From the NCBI RefSeq assembly GCF_014647635.1, contig NZ_BMPO01000004.1:62001-126000 (forward strand): 64,000 nucleotides of DNA, read 5' to 3'. Source of the DNA: Pseudomonas matsuisoli (GTDB taxonomy: Bacteria; Pseudomonadota; Gammaproteobacteria; Pseudomonadales; Pseudomonadaceae). A model generated the notes under the pieces. It saw only the letters and a list, made by a program, of their open reading frames with translations. It was not told the origin of the DNA and did not search any database. Positions 58,271-64,000 of the stretch are shown piece after piece. The translations under genes were made by a program, and so were the position numbers. Each line of letters starts with the position of its first letter. Position 1 is the stretch's first letter.

Positions 58271-59242
58271 CTATTGCGCAGCCTTGGCCACGTCGCCAGC
58301 AGGCGCTTTCCAGATGGCCTCACTGACGTTCAAGCGTTTGGGAATCAGCTTCAGATCGGCGAACGTATCGGCGATCTTTTGCTGGGCAGCGGCGACGTCT
58401 TCATTGATTGGCTGCGCGCCGTACGCTTGTCGCGTAACCGCCAACCGGGTGATCTCTGGCGACAAGCCAAGCAGCGGCGCGACCTGCGCCGTTGCCTCGT
58501 CGGGATGGGCTGCCGTCCATTCGCCGACCTTTCGGATTTCATCGATCAGGATCTCGACGACCTTTGGGTTCTTCTCCGCATACGGTCGGGCGGCGAGATA
58601 GAACTGATGGTTGCTGACCAGGTTCTCGCCATCCCGCAGAACCTTGGCCTCCAGCTGCTTCTCGGCAGCGCCTTGGAATGGGTCCCAGATGACCCAGGCA
58701 TCAACGCTGCCGCGTTCGAACGCCGCGCGAGCATCGGCGGGCGGCAAATAGACGGGCTGGATGTCGCTGTACTTCAGGCCGGCGTCCTCTAGCGCGCGAA
58801 CCAAGAGGTAATGCACGTTTGAGCCTTTATTGAGGGCGACTTTCTTGCCCTTCAGATCAGCCACGGATGTCAGTGAGGAATCCTTCGGTACGAGGATCGC
58901 CTCGCTGTGAGGGGCGGGTGGCTCGTAGGCCACGTAGAGCAGATCCGCGCCGGCAGCCTGGGCGAATACCGGCGGCGTCTCGCCCGTGGTACCGAAGTCG
59001 ACGGAACCGACGTTCAGCCCCTCCAGCAATTGCGGGCCTGCGGGAAACTCGGTCCATTGCACGTCCACCCCCTGTTCGGCGAGACGTTTCTCCAGCGCAC
59101 CGCTGGATTTGAGTAGCACCAGCGTGCCGTACTTCTGATAGCCGATGCGTAACGACTCGGCCTGAGCGTGCGTAATGGCACCGAAAGCGATGGTCGCGGC
59201 AAACAGGGCGACCAGACTCCGGCGCAAAGAAGAAATGCCCAT
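58271..59242 (-). CDS. ssuA: Aliphatic sulfonate-binding protein
   Basis: 323 residues from the ATG at 59242 with AAGGA seven bases upstream; a GTG at 59260 is also in frame. Signal peptide (SLVALFAATIAFGAITHAQA). The SsuA fold: LRIGYQKYGTLVLLKSSGALEKRL, VDFGTTGETPPVFAQAAGADLLYVAYEPP, LKGKKVALNKGSNVHYLL. It brings sulfonates to SsuBC in the periplasm. Confidence 0.95.
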   Translation of the reverse strand: MGISSLRRSLVALFAATIAFGAITHAQAESLRIGYQKYGTLVLLKSSGALEKRLAEQGVDVQWTEFPAGPQLLEGLNVGSVDFGTTGETPPVFAQAAGADLLYVAYEPPAPHSEAILVPKDSSLTSVADLKGKKVALNKGSNVHYLLVRALEDAGLKYSDIQPVYLPPADARAAFERGSVDAWVIWDPFQGAAEKQLEAKVLRDGENLVSNHQFYLAARPYAEKNPKVVEILIDEIRKVGEWTAAHPDEATAQVAPLLGLSPEITRLAVTRQAYGAQPINEDVAAAQQKIADTFADLKLIPKRLNVSEAIWKAPAGDVAKAAQ

Positions 59243-59386
59243 GGCAAATTCCTTGTTCACGTAAGAGAAGGTGTCGGCCTGCTGCCCGTTGGCGGGCTAG
59301 TAAGGCGGGTATTTCATCGGGCCGTAGCCCAGATTCAGGCGAATGAATTCGCCCTTACACATTCGGCGATCGCGTTGTGCATGTGA

Positions 59387-59971
59387 TCAGATACTCCAGC
59401 GCGCCGTCACCAGTCGCTCGTTGAGCAGGTGTGGTTCGACTGGGCGAGGCCGACGCGCGAGCGCGGCTTCGAATTGCTCCAGCGATTCCAGAAGGCGTTG
59501 CTCCAGCACTGCGGATACGGTGCCGCCATTGTCATAGCTCACCTGGCTGTCATCGGCGAACACGCCTTGCAGCAGATCCTGCGCCTTCAAGGCACCGAGC
59601 ACAGGCTTGAGTGCGTAGTCCACGGCCAGCATGTGCGCGATGCTTCCACCGGTCGCCAGCGGCAGTACCACCTTGTGCTGCAACGCGCGCTCCGGCAGCA
59701 GATCAAGCAGCACTTTCAACGCACCGGAGAACGACGCCTTGTACACGGGCGTCGCGACAATAATGCCGTCCGCCTGCTCCACGTGTGCAGCCAGGCCTTT
59801 GACCTGTGGGCTGTCGAAACGCGCGTGCAGCAGGTCTTGAGCATCGAAGTCATAAATGCCGTAGCTCACGACCTCGTGACCGTGAGCATGAAGTTCACGC
59901 CGCGCGCGTTCCAGCACGACGCCGGAACGTGAGCGGGTGCTGGGGCTCCCGGCCAAGGTAACGATAAACAT
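59387..59971 (-). CDS. ssuE: NADPH-dependent FMN reductase SsuE
   Basis: 194 residues of the flavodoxin-like FMN reductase family: [21 protein letters not shown] (phosphate loop), [30 protein letters not shown] and [24 protein letters not shown]. It supplies FMNH2 to SsuD, and perhaps to the SfnB proteins. The ATG at 59971 has AGGAG ten bases upstream; a GTG at 59980 is too close to that site. 56 bases after lsfA. Confidence 0.95.
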   Translation of the reverse strand: MFIVTLAGSPSTRSRSGVVLERARRELHAHGHEVVSYGIYDFDAQDLLHARFDSPQVKGLAAHVEQADGIIVATPVYKASFSGALKVLLDLLPERALQHKVVLPLATGGSIAHMLAVDYALKPVLGALKAQDLLQGVFADDSQVSYDNGGTVSAVLEQRLLESLEQFEAALARRPRPVEPHLLNERLVTARWSI

Positions 59972-60027
59972 CTGAATCACACTCCTACTGCGACAGCGAA
60001 CTGGTCTTTTCCGGGGCCCTATCGGGA

Positions 60028-60666
60028 TCAGCGATTAGGCTGCGGCGTCAGACGCAGGTATGGCCGCACGGCACGATAGCCCTTGGGGAAGCGCTGCTTG
60101 ATTTCGTCCTCATCCTTCAGCGAAGGCACGATCACGACTTCGTCGCCGTCCTGCCAGTTGGCCGGCGTCGCGACCTTGTGGCTGTCGGTGAGCTGCAGCG
60201 AATCCACGACGCGCAGGATCTCGTTGAAATTGCGGCCGGTGCTAGCCGGGTAGGTGATGGTCAGGCGAACCTTCTTGTTCGGATCGATGATGAACAACGA
60301 GCGGACGGTCAGCGTGTCGTTGGCGTTCGGGTGGATCAGGTCGTAAAGGTCGGACACCTTGCGATCGGCATCCGCGATGATCGGGAAGTTGACCCGGGTG
60401 TTCTGTGTTTCGTTGATGTCGTCGATCCACTTCACGTGGGAGTCGACCGGGTCGACCGACAGCGCGATGGCCTTGACGCCACGTTTGGTGAACTCGTCCT
60501 TCAGCTTGGCGGTAAACCCCAATTCCGTGGTGCAGACCGGAGTGAAATCGGCCGGATGCGAGAAAAGAATGCCCCAGCTATTACCAAGCCAGTCGTGAAA
60601 ACGAATGCGACCTTCGCTGGAATCCTGCTCGAAATCAGGGGCGATGTCGCCAAGTCTGATGCTCAT
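60028..60666 (-). CDS. lsfA: 1-Cys peroxiredoxin LsfA
   Basis: 212 residues of the Prx6-type 1-Cys peroxiredoxin. Peroxidatic Cys45 in [13 protein letters not shown], the long C-terminal domain with [20 protein letters not shown]. In P. putida LsfA is a sulfate-starvation protein encoded next to ssuEADCBF. It is first in the minus-strand locus here, so it may share a promoter with ssuE. It reduces peroxides, perhaps from the flavin monooxygenases. Confidence 0.93.
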   Translation of the reverse strand: MSIRLGDIAPDFEQDSSEGRIRFHDWLGNSWGILFSHPADFTPVCTTELGFTAKLKDEFTKRGVKAIALSVDPVDSHVKWIDDINETQNTRVNFPIIADADRKVSDLYDLIHPNANDTLTVRSLFIIDPNKKVRLTITYPASTGRNFNEILRVVDSLQLTDSHKVATPANWQDGDEVVIVPSLKDEDEIKQRFPKGYRAVRPYLRLTPQPNR

Positions 60667-60724
60667 GATGAAGCTCCTTCATGGGTGCGTGGGACGTACT
60701 ATGCGCAACAGCCCACGCAAATTA

Positions 60725-60755
60725 AAAAGAATAAATTTTGATTTATTTATTCCTT
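60725..60755 (-). promoter_or_regulatory. AT-rich palindrome upstream of lsfA
   Basis: AATAAAT at 60730-60736 and ATTTATT at 60741-60747 form an inverted repeat in a strongly AT-rich tract about 65 bases before the lsfA start. This is a likely promoter or CysB-type activator site for the sulfate-starvation locus; the CysB assignment is inference. Confidence 0.4.
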
Positions 60756-60870
60756 TATCGAATTACGAGTTTTGATCCTTTGGGATCGCAGATCAATCGC
60801 GGGCCCGACGGGTCGCCGCCCGGCCCGCAAACAATCATCGTCATGGCAGAGGGAGGGTGAACGGGCTTCC

Positions 60871-61797
60871 TCAATCACTCACGCGGATGACGATCTTGCC
60901 CCGTGTGTGCCCTTCCTGACTCAAGCGGAACGCCTCTGCGGTTTCTTCAAGGGGAAAGACCTTGGCGATCGGTACGTTCAGGCGACCCGAGGCCGCCATT
61001 TCGGCCAGTACGGCCAGGTCATCACGGTCTGGTCGTACCCACACCCAATGCCCGCCCCTCTCCGCCACGGTGTCGTCGGTGATAGAAGCATGGCGACCCG
61101 TGCCCTGACGTAGCACCGCGAGCGTTTCATCCCGCACTCCGCCGATGAAGTCGGCCACGAGATCGACCCCCTCCGGCGCTAGCGCCTTGACCCGCTGGAC
61201 CAAGCCCTCCCCATAGGCGACAGGCTCGACACCCAGGTTCCGGAGGTAGTCGTGGTTCTTTTCCGAAGCAGTACCGATAACCCGCAAACCCATGTCCCGT
61301 GCGATCTGCACCGCATGAAGACCGACGCCACCCGTCGCGGCGTGCACGAGTAATGTCTCGCCCCGCTTTGGCGCCATCCGCTGGAGGACCTGATAGGCGG
61401 TCAAACCCGCCAACGGTAAAGAGGCTGCTTCGTCCCAGTTCAGCCCTTGCGGCTTTTTCGTCGCCGCCCGCGCGGGGACGGTGGCGTATTCGGCGAACGT
61501 CCCGTCATGAATGAAATCCCGACGTGCATACGCCAGGACTTCATCGCCCGGCGCGAACTCGGGCACATCGAATCCGGTGGCTTCCACCACTCCCGCAACA
61601 TCCCAGCCCGGGGTAACCGGGAAATAAACCTGCATGACCGGGTCCAGCTCGCCGGCCAGGATTTTCCAATCTACCGGGTTCACTGATGCGCGACGGACCT
61701 TCACCAGAATCTCGCCAGGGCCGACCTTTGGCTTGGGCTGCTCGGTTATGCGGAGTTGTTCGGGGCCGCCGTAGGCGTCGTAGGTTACTGCCTTCAT
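60871..61797 (-). CDS. NADP-dependent quinone-oxidoreductase-like (MDR) protein
   Basis: 308 residues of the medium-chain, zinc-free quinone oxidoreductase family: MKAVTYDAYGGPEQLRITEQPKPKVGPGEILVKV, GWDVAGVVEATG, TLLVHAATGGVGLHAVQIAR (coenzyme motif). No zinc-binding cysteines. AAGGAG precedes the ATG at 61797. Reaction unknown; likely a quinone or enone reductase. It lies between the ssu and sfnB units, but sulfur relevance is not shown. Confidence 0.88.
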   Translation of the reverse strand: MKAVTYDAYGGPEQLRITEQPKPKVGPGEILVKVRRASVNPVDWKILAGELDPVMQVYFPVTPGWDVAGVVEATGFDVPEFAPGDEVLAYARRDFIHDGTFAEYATVPARAATKKPQGLNWDEAASLPLAGLTAYQVLQRMAPKRGETLLVHAATGGVGLHAVQIARDMGLRVIGTASEKNHDYLRNLGVEPVAYGEGLVQRVKALAPEGVDLVADFIGGVRDETLAVLRQGTGRHASITDDTVAERGGHWVWVRPDRDDLAVLAEMAASGRLNVPIAKVFPLEETAEAFRLSQEGHTRGKIVIRVSD

Positions 61798-62256
61798 GCC
61801 TGTCTCCTTTGATCGAGTAATCGGCGCCTCGCCTACATGACAGCGAGGCAAAACCTACACATATGAACGAGTAGGAAAGCGTTCGTGCGGCGGCTATTCG
61901 CGAACGGCAGAAACGATATGGCTGGCATTGAAGGCACACGCTGCTGCCGTTCTGGGATGGATCGCCGTGTTGCTCAACTATCTGGACCGAGCGTCTGAAC
62001 GCTTATCACGGATGAGCCGGGAACCACCCGATGCGTTTACCTGGCTTCGGTTACCCAATGTTGCTCATGGGGCCTTGGGCCTCGCGAACAAGTTGGTCCT
62101 ATATATATTCGATTTAACTATTTTCGCTTTTTGTTATTCCCCAATAACGTAGTCGCACCGGACCACCGGACATCGCTTTCTCCTAATCAGCCGATGGTCG
62201 GTGGTTCCCATTTCTTGCGAGAACGCCCGGCCTCCTTGTTTTCCGAGAGGTCCGAC
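61798..62256. other. Intergenic region before sfnB
   Basis: About 460 bases without a supported gene. An AT-rich tract at 62098-62150 (TATATATATTCG, then CTATTTTCGCTTTTTG) probably holds the sfnB promoter. A frame at 61928-62152 has no ribosome site and no family resemblance. No sigma-54 site of correct spacing could be found by eye. Confidence 0.45.
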
Positions 62257-63492
62257 GTGACGTCATCTCCCACCGACACCGGGCAGGACATCGCCCCCGC
62301 GCGATATCCCGCCCACGTCATCAGTAGCGATGCCGAAGCCATACAGGTTGCACGCGCCTTTGCCGAACACGCTGCCAAGGATGCGGCACTGCGCGACCGC
62401 AAACGCCTGCTGCCCTGGGCGGAACTTGAGCGTTTCACTGCCAGCGGCCTGGGCAGCATTTCCATTCCCAAAGTTTACGGCGGCCCCGGCGTCAGCAACG
62501 CCACCATCGCCGAGGTTTTCCGCATCATCTGCACCGCCGACCCGGCGCTGGGGCAGATTCCGCAGAATCATTTTGGTGTGATCAGCGTATTGATCCACGC
62601 CGCCGATGAAGATCAGAAACGCCGCCTGTTCCAAAGCGTGCTCGACGGCGCGCGCATCGGAAACGCCGGGCCTGAACGCGGCACTCGCCATACATTGGAA
62701 ATCAACGCGCGTGCCATCCGCAAGGGCGACGGTAGCTACCGAGTCAGCGGTGCGAAGTTCTATTCCACCGGCGCCCTGTTCGCGCACTGGATCACGGCCA
62801 AGGCGGTGGACGACGATGGCAACGTCGTCATGGCGTTCATTCCACGTGGAACATCGGGCTTGCGCATCATCGATGACTGGTCGGGTATCGGCCAACGGAC
62901 CACGGCCAGTGGCACGGTGCTGTTGAACGACGTACCGGTCGCCGCCGAAAACATCGTCCAAAGCGGGCAACTGGCCGGAAGGCCGAGCCTGCAAGGGTCA
63001 TTTTCGCAGCTGATACAGGCCGCGATCGACGCCGGAATCGCCCACGCTGCCGTAGCGGACACCATCGACTTCGTGCGCCAGCGCTCACGTCCCTGGGCCG
63101 ATGCAGCAGTGAATGAGGCGCGGCTAGAGCCCTACATCATCGCTGAAGTCGGCAAGCTCAAACTCGAACTGCATGCGGCCGAAGCGTTGCTCGACCGCGC
63201 GGCGCGTACGCTGGATGCCATTAATGCAGGTCCGTTGGACGACGACGCGGCGGCGCGCGCCTCGATTGCCGTCGCCGAGGCCAAGGTGCTGACCACCGAA
63301 ATCGCTCTGCTGGCCAGCGAGAAGCTGTTCGAACTGGCCGGGAGCCGCGCGACGCTGGCCGAGTTCAACCTCGATCGTCACTGGCGCAACGCACGTACCC
63401 ACACGCTGCATGACCCTGTGCGCTGGAAGGTCCACGCCGTCGGCCATTACCACCTCAATGGCGTGCGTCCAGCGCGCCACTCCTGGATCTGA
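62257..63492 (+). CDS. sfnB: SfnB-family sulfur-acquisition flavin oxidoreductase
   Basis: 411 residues from the GTG at 62257, chosen for GAGAGG six bases upstream; upstream residues in frame to 62131 are not family-like. Acyl-CoA-dehydrogenase fold: RFTASGLGSISIPKVYGGPG, DPALGQIPQNHFG, GAKFYSTGALFAHWI and a C-terminal HDPVRWKVHAVGHYHLNG block. SfnB/DszC-like proteins work with reduced flavin in dimethylsulfone and related organosulfur use. Four bases before a second family member. Confidence 0.9.
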   Translation: MTSSPTDTGQDIAPARYPAHVISSDAEAIQVARAFAEHAAKDAALRDRKRLLPWAELERFTASGLGSISIPKVYGGPGVSNATIAEVFRIICTADPALGQIPQNHFGVISVLIHAADEDQKRRLFQSVLDGARIGNAGPERGTRHTLEINARAIRKGDGSYRVSGAKFYSTGALFAHWITAKAVDDDGNVVMAFIPRGTSGLRIIDDWSGIGQRTTASGTVLLNDVPVAAENIVQSGQLAGRPSLQGSFSQLIQAAIDAGIAHAAVADTIDFVRQRSRPWADAAVNEARLEPYIIAEVGKLKLELHAAEALLDRAARTLDAINAGPLDDDAAARASIAVAEAKVLTTEIALLASEKLFELAGSRATLAEFNLDRHWRNARTHTLHDPVRWKVHAVGHYHLNGVRPARHSWI

Positions 63493-63495
63493 GCC

Positions 63496-64000
63496 ATGAC
63501 TGCTTCCCTCAACGTAACGCCGCGCCAGACTGCGGCCATCCTCGACAATGATGCGCAGGCGCTGGCAACGGTCGAGGCCCTGGCTGCCGACTTCGCCAAA
63601 GACGCCATCGCACGCGACCGGGACCGCCGACTGCCATTCGCCGAACTCGACCGGCTCGCAGCCTCCGGTCTGCTGGCCATTACCGTGCCGCGCGAGTTCG
63701 GCGGTGCCGATGTGTCGAGTGCCACGCTGGCGAAAGTCATCGCCCGCCTGGCCGCTGCAGACGGCTCGCTCGGGCAGATTCCACAAAACCATTTCTATGC
63801 GCTCGAAGTGCTACGCGTGAATGGCACCCGCGCTCAGCAGGAACGGTTATTCGCCGAGGCGCTATCGGGCGTCCGCTTCGGCAACGCGCTGGCAGAAATC
63901 GGCACCAAGACGTCACAGATCCGCACGACCTCGATCACGCCCGACGGCAACGGCTATCGCATCAATGGCCGCAAGTTCTATTCGACCGGCGCGCTCTACG
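63496..64000 (+). CDS. Second SfnB-like flavin oxidoreductase, cut by the window edge
   Basis: The first 168 codons of a gene starting ATG at 63496, three bases after the sfnB stop; the rest lies outside. It repeats the SfnB blocks: RLPFAELDRLAASGLLAITVPREFGGADVS, DGSLGQIPQNHFYALEVL and NGRKFYSTGALY, so it is a tandem paralogue. Divergence is clear at most other positions, so the two proteins probably have different substrates. Confidence 0.9.
   Translation, partial: MTASLNVTPRQTAAILDNDAQALATVEALAADFAKDAIARDRDRRLPFAELDRLAASGLLAITVPREFGGADVSSATLAKVIARLAAADGSLGQIPQNHFYALEVLRVNGTRAQQERLFAEALSGVRFGNALAEIGTKTSQIRTTSITPDGNGYRINGRKFYSTGALY

Noticed and set aside
61918-61960. Possible sigma-54 promoter before sfnB (GGCAC near GC)
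   Set aside because: Distance between the GG and GC elements is eight bases, not the ten required.
61928-62152. 74-codon frame upstream of sfnB
   Set aside because: No ribosome site, no recognisable family, and it runs into the AT-rich promoter-like tract.

Overview
The window looks like chromosome from a Pseudomonas-group gammaproteobacterium (Pseudomonas or Stutzerimonas type). The main reasons are trpBA transcribed divergently from a LysR gene in the trpI position, the lsfA-ssuEADCBF organosulfur locus, and many Pseudomonas-style REP palindromes. At least two REP families are present: one beginning GTAGGGTGG and one beginning GTAGGAGC or GTGGGAGC. Base composition is visibly GC-rich throughout except for the amino-acid ABC operon at 20.5-23.4 kb. 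No rRNA, tRNA, CRISPR array, insertion sequence or prophage gene was seen.

Layout, left to right. 0.2-5.1 kb: a four-gene operon of MBOAT acyltransferase, FkbH-like HAD protein, acyl carrier protein and membrane-anchored SGNH protein. It resembles a Gram-negative version of the Dlt cell-surface acylation machine, loaded by FkbH instead of DltA. 5.2-16.3 kb: small regulators and transporters, namely a SANT/Myb-like protein, a DUF2938/MerR pair with a SoxR-type palindrome, an EamA exporter, a TraB/GumN protein, a TonB receptor followed by pnuC and a NadR-like kinase, GFA, yghU and glpT. 16.5-20.3 kb: one 1277-residue protein with two histidine kinase cores and two receivers. 20.5-30.4 kb: a polar amino-acid ABC importer, trpBA/trpI, and an EutH-LuxR-SDR group. 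30.9-33.0 kb: an ABC exporter with a coupled leader ORF and a KTSC gene. 33.0-38.9 kb: a four-carbon acid-sugar locus (otnC, otnK, SAF-domain oxidoreductase, GntP permease, DeoR). 38.9-43.5 kb: mixed single genes.

43.7-54.8 kb is the most coherent accessory system. A Rieske oxygenase, a PuuC-like aldehyde dehydrogenase, a PuuB-like FAD oxidoreductase and a DapA-like lyase form a minus-strand operon. A LysR gene and a divergent ProVWX-type importer with an MmgE/PrpD gene lie beside it. The ProX homologue keeps three Trp residues at the spacing of the E. coli betaine box. The same 17-bp T-N11-A palindrome (AATAA-N7-TTATT) occurs upstream of both the catabolic operon and the importer. I infer a regulon for uptake and breakdown of a betaine-type compound whose identity is open. 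55.0-64.0 kb is an organosulfur block: ssuF, ssuB, ssuC, ssuD, ssuA, ssuE and lsfA on the minus strand, an oxidoreductase, and two tandem SfnB-type flavin monooxygenases, the second cut by the window edge.

Best candidates for undescribed biology are the MBOAT-FkbH-ACP-SGNH operon, the betaine-type regulon, the otn locus lacking its usual dehydrogenase and isomerase and carrying an OtnC with an altered metal-site motif, and the short coupled leader ORF before the ABC exporter. All functions are inferred from reading the sequence; no database search was run.
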